From NCBI RefSeq assembly GCF_022201045.2, contig NC_068561.1:20400501-20464500 (forward strand): 64,000 nt of DNA. Direction: 5' to 3'. This DNA is from Citrus sinensis (lineage: Eukaryota > Streptophyta > Magnoliopsida > Sapindales > Rutaceae). The number at the start of each line of letters is the position of its first letter. The first letter of the stretch is position 1. The notes below the pieces were generated by a model. That model searched no databases. It saw only the letters and a list, made by a program, of their open reading frames with translations, and had not been told where the DNA came from. This document shows, one piece after another, positions 1 through 12,800 of the stretch. The translations under genes and the position numbers were made by a program.

Positions 1-542
1 GAATGTTTGATTAATTCGGTCGATGATGGTCAGCTGTTGCCCATCCTGAAGATGAAGGAGCTTAGCTAGTTGTAGCTTTGATTAAATTTGCTTGCTTGGA
101 CATTCCTGAAAATTATATATCTTTTCATTTAGATCTTAAATGTAGGTACTCGCCAGCAAGCTCCAAATCTACTACTTTAAGCGGCCTAAATTAGTAGATT
201 ATCTATTCTCATACACTGGCAGACCCAAGTTCTCAAACAAGAAGCCTGCGACGAACCCATAGCAATGCAAATCAAGAACAAAGGAAGTCCACATACCGCC
301 AAAAAACAACAAACAAAACGTTCCACTTTTTATAACAAAATTGAAACACCCATCATCAGGATTCAGGTGCCTGTTACAACGAAACCTGGCTACTCACTAT
401 GCTCAAGACAGCATAAAATAAAGTGCTCTTAAGAAAATAGTTGCACATGAGAAGCCGGTTTATACACATACAACTCAAGAAGTTAGGACTTAAAACATAA
501 AATACTCCGCAACAAGCATGTAAAATGATATCAGTAATCCTC
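1..542. other. 3' flank of NSA2
   Basis: This stretch lies downstream of the NSA2 stop codon on the minus strand. Its right part is presumably the NSA2 3' untranslated region. No conserved coding frame is seen; the open frame at 374-562 is in a different frame from the terminal NSA2 exon and has no recognisable content. Confidence 0.5.
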
Positions 543-3047
543 TCAAACAAGTAGAACGGCATTTATACAACCATCATTCTCTGGATTATTTGTCACTTGT
601 GCATATTTTCCTGCATCCATACACGAAAACAAATAAGAAAATGCTTAAAACAAAGTAAAGGAAACAACGGGATAATAGTTAATGCGACACAAAAACCAAG
701 AGCTTACCCCACACAACTTTTCCAGCTGGTGTTACCAGACCCAATTCACTGACATTCACCTAATATTCAAAGAAGGATTTGTGAGTGATACAGACTACAA
801 TAATAAACAGACATCACAAATTAATAACATTTCAGGGCAATCATATTCTACCTCAATGATCGTCCCCTTAGTAATAACACCAAGAGAGGTATACATCGGA
901 CCATTAGGATTCTTTTTCACTCCAATGATCTCAAGATTGAAGGTGCACTTAAGTTCAGGGTGAGTTACATGAGCTTTGGTAAAACGCAAACCCGAAGGAC
1001 GAATGAACCTCTCATACTTGGGAGGTTTTCTTGTAAAACCAGGTCCAACAAATGTGGCCTTTGTGACCATCCTCTTCCATTGCTTGGCTGCAAAAGTAAA
1101 AAAACGAGCAGAGATCATTAGGAGTCAAGGAGATAATATCTTGTAAGTGCTCTTCCATGACAAAGAATTCACCACAATTCCCACACACATCTGAGTGGCA
1201 AACAGAAGCTTCACAGACTATTATAAATACTGATCACTTCAGAACCAAATACCTTTGACCACTTCATATCAAAATTAAAACACCCAAACCCACTTTCTAA
1301 ACGAAATCACATTAACCTCATATTAACAAAGTTCAAAGCCGTGTTCTATCAAAAGTTAAGCCAACAAGTGCTATACACAGAATTTGCATAGTAATAAGCT
1401 GGTTAGAATACTTACTTCTTCGTTTACCAGATCTGATGACTTTAAACATTTCATCTTCCGCTACTGGCCTAACCTGGAGAGGCAAAACTTAAAATTGATG
1501 CATCACAAAAATCCCAAAAGAAGCATACAAAAGAATCCCTAAAGGAAGAAACTGAATTTCAAACTTACCTTGGGAAGGGGTACCTCCCACTTTCCAGCTT
1601 TCTCTTTTCTTTTTTGCTTTATAGTGTTGCTAAGCACCTACAAACAACAAAATGTCAAATTTTCCAGCAAGAGGGTACATATAGTATGTGGACTATCTTA
1701 TACCAAAATGCATCAGCAACTTGCCTTTGCTCTTGTTGTGTTTTCACGATCAAGCAAATAAGCAGGAACAGCACCCTCTTGAACTTCATCATCCACCTTT
1801 CTACGACTTGATGACTCTTCATGCATAGCCAAACTGTCGCCAAGGTGCAAAAAAAATGAAAGATAAACAAAATAGATAACTCCATAAATCAGTCACTATA
1901 GCATCCACAACTGCCCAGGATAACACAACATATGCAGATGCAATCAAGCAAAAAACAATAATTGAACACAGCCATTTAAATCTACAATCTCATATGATAA
2001 CAATCACGCATACCAACAAATGGAGAATTGGAACATTTGCAAATAAAATGAAAATTCTCTTAAATTTCCATAAAACTTAGAATAGTAAACACGACACCAT
2101 CAGAACTCTATGGAAATGGCTACATAGGAGACTCCTCCACCATTTTAAATAAAAATCCCAAGGATAGATATAGGATAAACACACCAAAACAAAGCATATA
2201 TGTACTCTATGGAAAACCTCCGTAAAACCCAGCTAATGAGATAAAGCCTAATATATGAAGTATTACACATGTAGGTCTTTAGAAGATACTAATCATTAAT
2301 AAAAACATTATCATCTGATAATTCAGAGTGCATTATTTAAAAGATCAGATGTTCATGACTTATAAAATCTTATATGACGCTCTCCCATTTGATTCATCTA
2401 TCAATAAACTAATACACTAAGCCACCACATTAACAGAGAGAACACTACCAACGTCTATAACAAGAAAAACTTGATTGAACCTGCTAATGATAGATACTCA
2501 ATTACTGTTTCTGAATATACACCTACATTTTAGGAGTAATATAGAAAAAAAATATAATCCCAAAAGCAACAACATTATAGACACAAGAATTCAGAAATGC
2601 TACTTACAGAAATTTGAAAAATATTTAGTTAAAAAAAAAAAAAAAACTCACGTTTTCTTCATGAGAGCCTTCTCAGCATAGCGTTTTTTAGCAAACATCT
2701 TGCCCTTAATACCCAAAGCCTGTAATCACAATTAAAAAAATAAAATAAAATTCAGCTCACAAATAAATTCTTCATAAATAAACAGAAAAAAGTAGTTTTT
2801 GGAAGAATTAAAAAACCTTTTGGGCAATTTCGGAGCGCTTATGGACTTCACGCGCCTCCTTCTTGCGCTTGCGCTCGAAGTGATCGAGACGGTAGCCATT
2901 TCGCTTCCTGTGAAGCTCTATGTAATCTCCTTGCGGCTGTTTTAATGCACAACACAAAATAAAAAGCAACCGAAAATAAGGATTTCTTCTGGTTCCAATT
3001 AAACTTAAATACAGAGATGAAAGGAGAAAGATTAAAAAACGAACCAT
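543..3047 (-). CDS. NSA2: Ribosome biogenesis protein NSA2 homologue
   Basis: NSA2 is a nucleolar GTPase-associated factor needed for 27S pre-rRNA processing and 60S ribosomal subunit assembly. Nine coding exons join in frame: 3045-3047, 2817-2936, 2652-2719, 1725-1833, 1569-1637, 1416-1473, 852-1087, 708-759 and 543-610. They give 260 residues, the length I recall for human NSA2. The product starts [19 protein letters not shown], continues with a Lys/Arg-rich N-terminal half ([18 protein letters not shown]), and has a conserved C-terminal beta-rich domain with [38 protein letters not shown] and the terminal [15 protein letters not shown]. The first coding exon is only the ATG. The intron after exon 4 (donor at 1724-1723) begins GC instead of GT. 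Telo-box and site II motifs lie just upstream. The gene is complete, and identification is very secure from motif matches along the whole length. Confidence 0.95.
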
Positions 3048-3094
3048 TTCGTAAGCGCTTTGAAGTCCAGAATTCAAAGAGAGAGGGTTAATAG

Positions 3095-3258
3095 AAACCC
3101 TAGGGTTTTATTCTATTTGATTGATAAAGCGGGTCGGTTATGTACCGCTCTCTCTTTTGGGTGGGTTATTTGGGTTATGTCAAACCGAATGCTTTGGGGC
3201 TGGCTAGTTCATATTTGGGCCATATTTGAAACTCGCTCTGAGATGGGCTACTTGGGCT
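3095..3258 (-). promoter_or_regulatory. Telo-box and site II motifs of NSA2
   Basis: Two overlapping telo-boxes form a palindrome at 3095-3108: AAACCCTA at 3095-3102 and TAGGGTTT at 3101-3108. They lie about 50 bases upstream of the NSA2 ATG, probably in the leader. Three site II elements (TGGGCC at 3216-3221, TGGGCT at 3244-3249 and 3253-3258) lie 170-210 bases upstream. Telo-box plus site II is the known promoter code of plant ribosomal-protein and ribosome-biogenesis genes, bound by TCP-type factors at site II. The combination fits NSA2. Motifs are seen directly; function is inferred. Confidence 0.7.
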
Positions 3259-6200
3259 TGGTAGTCCCAAACTTGTTTGCCAATGGTATGTCCCGGTTTT
3301 CAACAATAACTAGGCGAGATTTGATTATCAAATTATAGAAATACACGAGTCTTAACTCATACTCACAAATTATCTCAAGAGTCAAGTTTATATTATATTA
3401 TTAATCGACATGAGACACTTCTATTAACAGAAATAACCCACGTTTCATCAAAGTTCATGACTAAGACAATCATTTTGTTATCATCAAATAAATCATACTT
3501 GTACAATCATTTTGTACAAAAAATTTAAAAAATTAGATAAAGACGATGATATCTAACATTAAACGTCAAAGTGTTCTTATAGAATTTCAAATAAGTAACA
3601 CAAACATTGGATAGATAACAAATGGCATTATACCGTTGGTGATTTAAGGTTTAGCGTTTCATTTAAAAAAAAAAAAGATTTTGGTTGAAATTTAGTCTAT
3701 TTTCATACAAATTTTACGTTTTAACCGTCTCAAATATAAAATTTTTATGTTGCCATGCGCCCATCCAAGTTCCCCGATCTCCATTATGGCCCCTCCCGAA
3801 CCAAAACTTCGTTCAGCCACTACACAAATGATTATACGTTGACAATGAATATCTATGTTATGAAAATGTGTGGGCATAGAAACCTTACATCCTTTCAACA
3901 ATGGACCAAAATGACTGGTGGTCCAAAGGAAAGAAGAATCTATTCACAATCACATTGTCATTTAGCAATGGAAGATTCATTAGTTTGATCAACTAAAAAA
4001 GAAAAATAATGTTACTATAATAACATTTTAAAAGCACCATTCTATGGCTCGTCCTTGATGATAAAATTGAAAATAAGTGCAAAATGAAGGGTGTTTTAAG
4101 CACCGACCCAATTCATGTGACCGTAAAGTTGATGAGCGTAACAAACTTGATCTTCGTGGTATGACTGTCATATTAAATCGCTTTCTTTAATGTTAGCGAC
4201 AAAATCTTCTTAGGATTTAAAGGGTAAACAAAGAGATGTTTTATATAATATTAGAGGAAAATAGAATAACGAAAGTGGGAGGGGTGGCCTATATACTTTT
4301 TGACCCTTCGGACTCAAGTTCCTTCGGTCACTACAAAACAAAAAGCTTACTAAATGATATGCGACCCCAGTTTTGTCTCCTCTTTTGTGGCCCAGTTTAA
4401 AAAAGAAAAAGAAAAAGTCACCTTTGCACCGCCACCCCCTCACCAAATTATAGTCCCCATCACCCTTCAAAATTAAAATCTCATCAATTTTATTAAGATA
4501 AGGATTTTACTTTGCCAGGTGGTTAATTTCTCACTTCACTTTTCTAATTTTCTTCCACGAGGGAAGGGATGCAATTCCTCCAATGGAAGGATGTGATTTT
4601 TTTTTTTGGGTAAAATATTGTGGGAGTAGATATCCTAAAATATTAGAATATATATATATATCACACAAAATTTTTGTGACGGCCAGCTATTATAGGAAGG
4701 GGCGGAGTTAAAAATTGAGAATGTGGGGCGGTCGAAATATTAAATGAGTAAAGATAGGGATGCCGGATTATAATAAAAGATTGAAATCCAAGAGGTAAGA
4801 TACCATAATTTTAAGGATGATGGGATCAGTCTAAGATACTTCATCTATCTTATGGGTTAATATTATGAACAGAGAGATTAATGATCTCTGTGACCTTTGT
4901 CTTCGATCATATGTTCAGTGTGTTTGATTTTGAGTGTAATGTAGAGTGCATTTGGGATTGAGGTTGGTTAGTTATAATTTAAAAATTACAGCATTAAAGT
5001 ATTTGGTAAATATTAGCTGTTGTAACTTAGAAGTTATGTTAATATGATTTTTTCACTTGTATAATAAAAAATCTATTATATCTTTAATAATTTTGTCAAA
5101 ATTATTATTTAAAAATTATATTTACTATATATTATTAACTTTTATTTTATAATTATAGTTTTTTTTCTACAACAATTATAACTTAAAAGCTGCAGCACCT
5201 TAATACCAAACATGTTGGTAATACATTGTCTACAAATCCAACTTCTTCTGTAAGATATATTCTTTCATGCTTGAAATATTATAAATTATAATGACGATAA
5301 TATTTTTTAAAGTAAAAATTCACAACTTATAAAAAAAATGGTGGTAGACTTACAAAATTATATTATTAAAACTCGTTGAAATAAATTTTTTTTTATGATC
5401 TTGGTTACAAAATCTTGTACCCACAAGTAAAACTTTTGTGTCGTAGCTTGTCCCAGCATAAAAATAGAAAAATAGAGAGAAACGATGAGCAAATGTCCCA
5501 TTTTGTCGGTGTGCTATAATGGAAGGGTTGTGGATTAGTCCAATAGGGTTTGGGTCCAATTGATGAAATTTATCTTGCCATTGCTTTCCGAATGATTCAT
5601 ACAAATTATTTAAGAATCACATGGAGAGGCATTTGAGGGCTTTTTTGGTTGCAGAGACACATATGCATATTTTTTCTTCTTCTTTTTGTTGGAAGTATTA
5701 CGAAGGCAATAATGGGATAAAAACCAAACCTTTCAAAACTTTCAATTTAATGAAAAATTATAAAAAAGAATGATTTTTCCCCCTTTCTGATACAAAATCT
5801 GTTTACAAGTGTTAAAGTTACCAATAAAAATAAACAATAAATATAATATAAAACAATAAAATTATAAAATATGAGCCTATGCAGGTTTTGTGACCGTTCT
5901 TATGTTCTATCCTTCTATATTTTTTTTGTAAATAAAACTTGAAGCATGCTCATACATAAATAAATAAAAATACTACTTCAAAATGGACTTAATTATCAAA
6001 CAGAGCAGTTTTTTTTTTTTTTTAATTGGCTTGAAATGGTTCGATAATACAAAAAAATGTATTAAAAGAAAAAAAAAATATTTTGGCTCTTTAACGTACA
6101 AATTAATTTATGTTCCAATCGGAAGGTTGATTTTGATCGATTCTCTCGGGAAACTGAAGCCAAACACGCACATCCAGAGGTGGTTGCTGGGACCTTTTGA

Positions 6201-6936
6201 TTTTGACATCCCTTCAAATTCAGTCCATGGAATCCCATTGATTGAGTAACTAATTCATTTTTCTATTGCAAATACAACGAATTCTGTGCATTTAGTTGGT
6301 CCAAATTTTCTACACCGACAAATAAATTAAAAGCTTTATTGATAATTGATGTGCTGATATAGATTGTTTTAATTAGGATGGTTTCAATAGTTAATTAATA
6401 AATTAATCATTTCATGACTTTCACTACTTTAACCAAAAAACGTGCCTTGAAATCTGTACCTTTGTAAATAATGGTCACCATATTTTAACTCTATTTTTAT
6501 GTTATGAAGTTTGTTTGTCACAAAAATAAAAGTAAAAAAAATATTTTAGAGTTTTTTAATTTTAAATTGTTATAAAATAATTTTTTTAAAGGACACTTCT
6601 ATTCATTTGATTCTGCTTTGAAGCATGTCAAAACATTTCCTATCACATTTGTCGCCATATTTTTCCTTCCCTCTGTTTTTTTTTCCGCCCTAAAAAAAAC
6701 TCTTCAACAATTTTTTTTAATGTACATTTATTTATTCTTTAGATTTAATGATTTTTTTGATAGTATAAAAATGACTTTGTTGAATCTAGCAGGCCTAGAT
6801 TGCTATATTAAAGAAGAAGAAAAGAAAATGAGATTTTAGATTCAATGGCATTAAATACTGAAAACATTGGGTGACAAGAAGTCAACTTTGGAGCAACTTA
6901 GTTTGGTACGCTAATACTGCCCCCATTTCCCCATAG
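3259..6936. other. AT-rich intergenic spacer
   Basis: No conserved coding frame or RNA gene is visible. The short open frames here are low-complexity. Around 4945-5225 the two flanks share weak inverted similarity (TTTGGTA, GCTG and AAGTTAT blocks in the same order from each end), as in a decayed MITE, but I cannot fix its ends. Poly-A/T runs and (TA)n tracts are common. Confidence 0.5.
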
Positions 6937-6945
6937 TTAGTTGTA

Positions 6946-7560
6946 GGGATCATTTTTAAAAACCTTTTATGTGGTTTGAGCTTGTTGTAAGTAGATGGCG
7001 AAAATTTATTTATTTGTAAAAAATCTCCCACCGTCAGTTAATTTTAACATTGACTGTTAGTTGACTGTGCAAAGACAATATTGCCCTTAACAACAGTTTG
7101 TAGACTGACATAACTAAAAAAAAAACTAAAATTGTTGGCGCGAAAAGCACAAACCCTATTTTTTGACAATTTTATCCTTGTCAATTCTAAAGATTTACAA
7201 TATCATAAGCAAAGATTATGACTATTTCATTTTCAAGCTTTTAATTTTATCTTTCTTATAGGAACTTTAAAGAAATATCAATAATTTAAGAGGATTTTTC
7301 AAGTTTTTAATTTTATCTTTCTTGTAGGAACTTTAAGGAAATATCAATAATTTAAAGAGGGTAAAATAACCAATAATTTTAGTTTTTTTTTAGTTATGTC
7401 CGTTTACAAACTGTTGTTAAGGGTAATATTGTCTTTGCACAGTCAACTAATGATCAATGTTAAACTTAACTGACGGTAGGGAGTTTTTTATAAATAAATA
7501 GATTTTCACCATCTATTTATAACAAGCCCAAACCTCAGGGGAGGTTTTTAAAAATTACCC
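6946..7560. mobile_element. Mutator-like foldback element with 9-bp TSD
   Basis: This 615-bp element has inverted arms of about 200 bp. The left arm (6946 to about 7135) matches the reverse complement of the right arm (about 7375-7560) along its length, including blocks such as CAAAGACAATATT and AACAGTTTGTA. Both ends read GGG(A/T) followed by ATTTTTAAAAACC. It is flanked by TTAGTTGTA at 6937-6945 and 7561-7569, a 9-bp duplication typical of Mutator-like transposons. There is no transposase, so it is non-autonomous. After the right TSD comes GGGATCATTTTT, which repeats the left terminus, so the duplicated flank could also be read as 21 bp. Confidence 0.8.
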
Positions 7561-7569
7561 TTAGTTGTA

Positions 7570-7999
7570 GGGATCATTTTTGAAATTGAAAACGCAACAT
7601 AATCAAATTTGACACGTTATAGATAAATTTCACTCAGGTCCTTTTTGAAGTTCACTCAGATCCTTTATGTTCTACTTAATTACATTTAAGTTTAAATTTA
7701 TAAAAAACAAATAATTCCATTTACATTGAGGGGATATAAAATTTTTATTTTTATTTTTATTTTTTTATAAAAGATTTAGATTGGGATGATAAAGTTTTTA
7801 TTTTTTTATAGTAATTATAATTCCATTGATAGAAAGTTTTTATTTTTTTATAAAAGATTTAAATTGCAATGGTAAAATTTTTATTTATTTTTATAGTAAT
7901 ATAGAGGTTTCAATTAAAAACTCTCTTTTTAGGTGCGGACTTCACATAATATTTAGGTTTTTATTTTCTTCATACTCTAGAATTGACATTAATATTTTA
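7570..7999. other. AT-rich spacer with T-rich direct repeats
   Basis: No gene is seen. Between about 7735 and 7900 a unit built of TTTTTATTTTTTTATAAAAGATTTA followed by an AATGG/GATGA block recurs about three times with small changes, a local degenerate tandem repeat. Confidence 0.5.
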
Positions 8000-8185
8000 G
8001 AGTAATAATATAGTCACACACTCTTCTATAAATTTATCTTATACAAATTGATGTGACATGATAAAATTAGTTAAATTAAATATCTTTTGACCAACATAAT
8101 TTTTTTTATTTTATATTTTCATTCAATTAATGAATTAATACCACGTTAATTTATACAAGATAAATTTATACATGTATCACCACTC
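8000..8185. mobile_element. MITE copy 1, 9-bp TSD (GAGTAA family)
   Basis: This is a 186-bp element that is almost one long hairpin. The left end GAGTAATAATATAGTC pairs with the right end, whose complement reads GAGTGGTGATACATG. The inner blocks AAATTTATCTT, TGATGTGACAT and ATTCAATTAATG also pair. The 9-bp flanks AATATTTTA at 7991-7999 and 8186-8194 are identical. It belongs to the same family as the element at 40613-40814. Termini and TSD length suggest a Mutator-like MITE. Confidence 0.8.
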
Positions 8186-8194
8186 AATATTTTA

Positions 8195-9879
8195 TAAAAA
8201 TGGGCTCGTGAGCGGCCCCACAGAAATTAATCACATTTTTATTTTTTGTTTAATAAATTTTATAAGTCAAATCAAATCTTCATGAGACCGAAATTTTAAA
8301 AAGTTGGATCTCAGTGATTTGGCTTTACGTCTCACGTCCACGTGTCCTCTCGTTTTCTCGGATTTATCCAGATTATTTTCCACCCCCGCAAATTACTGAA
8401 CATGGTCAAATACGTAATTTGGAAATAGGAGCACGTCAATACTGGGGAGGGGTCGTGTGCAAGACGCCGAGTCGTGCTTCCCATTTTTCCATCCGAAATT
8501 TTCGCAAAACTACGTACGCACATGGCACATTCCATCCCGTTCTGTCGTTTATTTACAAAATTGCCATACGTGGTCAATTTAATTTTATATATTTTGTCCA
8601 TTGATGAATGAATGGTCATGAAATGGAATACCAAAACTTCAACACGATTGACTGAAAAAAAGAAAAGAAAAGGAAATTACAAAAACATCAATGTTACTAT
8701 TTGAGCGTGTAACTATAAAATAATGTAAATTATTCTTATAATAATCAGAAAATAAATTATAACTAAAAGTAGTTTAAATTTTTTTATTAACGAGGATGTT
8801 ACGTACTTACATGCCATTTAATTAATGATTATAAAAAAAACCTAATTCTCGTTATAATTTTTTAATCATATTTATCTCATATTCTAGTTCATATACTTAT
8901 CGGTTTGAGATTTTCACGGACTCGTCAAAACCATCGGACCAGGTGATGGTTGTCATAAAATTATTAATTAACAATTAAAAATAAATAAATCATTTTTTTT
9001 CTCATATGAGTTAATAAAAAATTTGATTTGTTTCTACTTTCTTGGTGTATTATTTTTTACGATATTCTCTTCTCCCACTTGTTACGTGTAATTAATACTG
9101 TATTGTTTACTAGTAGCTTCCATCATTCAAAACTAAGAAGCAGCCATGTACCAGACCAATAACACATTCACATCTCAGTCCTCAGCAAATATTATGTTGT
9201 TCATTTATAATAGAAATATAGAATAGCAATCCAATAACCCAACCAAAAAAAAAAAAAAAAATCCCCATCAAGATAATAAATATCAAATAACAATTCCATG
9301 GCGGTACAAAAAGACAATAATGCCCTTTTTAGTTATTGATGAGTTTGGGATAGATGCAGAATCTACCCAAGATAGAGGTGAAAAATTGTGGTGCATGTTA
9401 GATATGGACATATAGTTAATCCAGTTAGCAACAACTCACCAATTATCATTTTTCATTTTAGAAGTTTATTTCGTTGTCTGAAATTCTCATAATTTTGATC
9501 TGTCTTTTTGAATATTTCTCATCGAAAGATCCGAACTTTACTGGTCCTTAAACTTAGTTCTCAATCCAGCTTATTTGTTTTTTTTTTCTTTTTCAAATTT
9601 TTCTCCTCTTTTGGTGATACTGGAGAAGAAAGAGTCCTCCTTTATCGTGTTGTTTACGTTTAGCTTCTCCTATCATAAACTACGTTTATAGTGCTATTAT
9701 AATCAGTTCTTTTCTTTCTCTGCGTGCAAATTCTTCATGTGGGTATTTGATCAAGCAGCCATTGATGGTTAAAATGAGCTCCTTTAGTGGGGGTTTTTGA
9801 AATTTTTATTTTTATTTTTATTTTTCTTCTTCAAATGGTTCTTTATGAAGCATGCTGCAAAAGCGAAAGATCTAGTGCA
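8195..9879. other. Spacer and presumed promoter/leader of the receptor kinase
   Basis: The first half has no recognisable gene. Open frames on both strands at 8314-8634 overlap each other and match nothing I know. A CACGTG G-box core lies at 8339-8344, far from any start. The last few hundred bases are the likely promoter and leader of the kinase gene. A short upstream ORF starts with the ATG at 9738 and ends before the kinase start. Confidence 0.4.
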
Positions 9880-12800
9880 ATGAGAACTCACCTTGTTTCA
9901 GCAATTGTGCTCGCTTTCGTGACACTGGTTTTGAGTGCAACAGACCCCGGTGACATTGATATTCTCAATCAGTTTAGAAAGAATTTGGAGAACCCAGAGC
10001 TGTTGCAATGGCCTAAAAGTGGAGACCCTTGTGGCCCTCCTTGTTGGAAGCATGTGTTTTGTTCAAATTCAAGGGTTACTCAGATTCAGGTTTCTAGTGT
10101 CGGGCTGAAAGGTACTTTGCCTCAGAACTTGAACCAGCTCTCCAAGCTTGAAAACATTGGCTTGCAAAAGAACCAATTTAGGGGAGAGTTGCCTTCTTTT
10201 AGTGGGTTGTCAAATTTGAAGTATGCATATTTGGATGGCAATAATTTTGATACCATACCTGCTGATTTCTTTGATGGTCTTGAGAATTTGCAAGTCTTGG
10301 CATTGGATTCTAACAATTTCAATGCTAGTAAAGGGTGGTCATTTCCGAAGGGTTTGCAAAGTTCAGCACAACTCACCAATCTCTCTTGCATGAGTTGTAA
10401 TTTGGCTGGTCAGTTGCCTGATTTTCTTGGGAACTTTGCTTCTCTACAGAACTTGAAACTTTCGGGGAATAACTTGACTGGTCCAATTCCTGAAAGTTTT
10501 AAGGGCTTGAATTTGGTAAATCTTTGGTTGAATGATCAGAAGGGTGGTGGATTTACTGGTACAATTGATGTTCTGGGAAATATGGATCAACTTCGGACTC
10601 TATGGCTTCATGGGAACCACTTCTCAGGGACAATTCCAGAGAGTTTTGGTAAATTAACTTCCTTGAAAGATCTCAATCTCAACAGTAACCAATTTGTTGG
10701 CTTAATTCCTCCAAGCTTAGCATCTTTGTCGTTAGACCATTTAGATTTGAACAATAACATGTTCATGGGCCCTGTCCCAAAGTCTAAGGCATATAAATAT
10801 AGTTATAGTTCAAATGCTTTCTGTCAACCAACTGAAGGGGTACCATGTGCCCCAGAAGTTATGGCACTTATTGATTTCCTTGGTGGGTTGAATTATCCTC
10901 CTAGGCTTGTTACTTCATGGTCTGGCAATGATCCGTGTAAGTCTTGGTTGGGATTAAGTTGTGGTACCAATTCAAAGCTTACTGTTCTTAATTTGCCTAA
11001 TTTTAATCTTAGTGGCACCCTGAGTCCTTCAGCTGGAAATTTGGATTCCCTTACCCAGATTAAGCTTCAATCTAATAATATATCAGGGCAGATTCCGACA
11101 AACTGGACTAATTTGAAATCTTTGACTTTGTTGGATCTCAGTCAGAACAACCTTTCTCCTCCACTGCCTAAATTCAGTGGTGCTGTGAAACTTTCCTTAG
11201 ATGGGAACCCTTTGTTGAATGGTAAATCTCCTGGTTCTGGATCTTCATCAGGGAACCCACCTAGTCCAACCAAAGGCTCAAGTTCTAGTTCTGGTTCCAG
11301 CCCTGGTGATTCTACTGCTGAAACAACCAAACCCAAAAGTTCCAAAAGAACCATTTTAGTTGCAATAATAGCCCCAGTTGCAAGTGTTGGAGTTATTCTT
11401 CTTGTTGCCATACCTATATCTATCTGTTACTACAGGAAGAGAAAGGAAGCCTCCCAGGCTTCAGGTTCCCTTGTAATTCACCCAAGAGACCCATCTGATC
11501 CAGATAATATGGTTAAGATTGTTGTAGCCAATAACAGCAATGGAAGCACTTCAGTAGCAACTGAGAGTGGTACGGGCAGCAGATACAGTAGTGGAAATGG
11601 GGCATCTCATGTCATTGAAGCTGGAAATCTGGTCATATCAGTGCAAGTTCTTCGAAATGTGACAAAGAATTTTGCCTCCGAGAATGAGCTTGGCCGTGGA
11701 GGTTTTGGTGTAGTTTATAAAGGAGAATTGGATGATGGAACTAAAATAGCTGTGAAAAGGATGGAAGCTGGTGTTATTAGCAAGAAAGCCGTGGACGAAT
11801 TCCATTCTGAAATTGCTGTTCTTTCAAAGGTCCGACATCGTCATTTGGTGTCTCTGTTGGGTTATTCTGTTGAAGGCTATGAGAGACTTCTTGTTTATGA
11901 GTATATGCCTCAGGGGGCTCTAAGTAAGCATATCTTCCATTGGAAGAGCTTAAATCTGGAGCCTCTCTCTTGGAAGAGGAGGCTAAATATTGCCTTGGAT
12001 GTTGCCAGAGGGATGGAGTATCTCCATAGTCTTGCTCACCAGAGTTTCATACATAGAGATCTTAAATCTTCAAATATCTTACTTGGTGATGATTTCAGAG
12101 CGAAAGTTTCTGACTTTGGATTGGTGAAACTTGCTCCCGATAGTGAGAGATCTGTGGTCACCAGGCTTGCTGGGACGTTCGGCTACTTGGCACCGGAATA
12201 TGCTGGTAAGCACTCTTAACTCTTCTCCAATACATTAAATTTATATGGATATCTTGATTAAGAACCGTAACTAATGTGTTATTTTTGAAAAAAATTGAGT
12301 TTTGGGATAAAATAAATAAATAAATTCTGATGGCTAAAGGATTACATAATCTCAGCCGAGCCTCCTTGAGCTATAAGGTTTACTTGTATTGAGTTCGCGC
12401 CAAATTAGACGGACTATTGGTCGAATCTACCACTCATACTTTTAAGAGATAATTATGACAGTATCTGTCATTTGCTTAGACTAAATGATTCAGAATATTG
12501 AATGAATTGCATATCCGGAAAAAAACTTAACAGCCTCGTCTAAGAAATCACCAAGTTATTTGCGAAAATGTTAGACGATTAGAAATGTTTGGATGTTCTA
12601 TATCTTGTTTCTGTAGTTGGAAGGAATACCATTCATTATACATCTGAATTCCTTATCTTCCTCTATGTAGAGGCCCTTATGATAGCAACCCTTACAATAC
12701 TAAACTCTGACTTTCATGTTCTAATTGTTTCAGTGACAGGAAAGATCACAACGAAAGTTGATGTTTTTAGTTTTGGAGTTGTATTGATGGAGCTATTGAC

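Noticed and set aside
8314-8634. Overlapping open frames on both strands
   Set aside because: No family resemblance, no splice context, and a G-box alone is not evidence of a gene.
12589-12733. Upstream part of the open frame leading into kinase exon 2
   Set aside because: It is intron 1 of the kinase gene. The conserved APEYA-VTGKITTKVDVFSFG join needs the acceptor at 12733.
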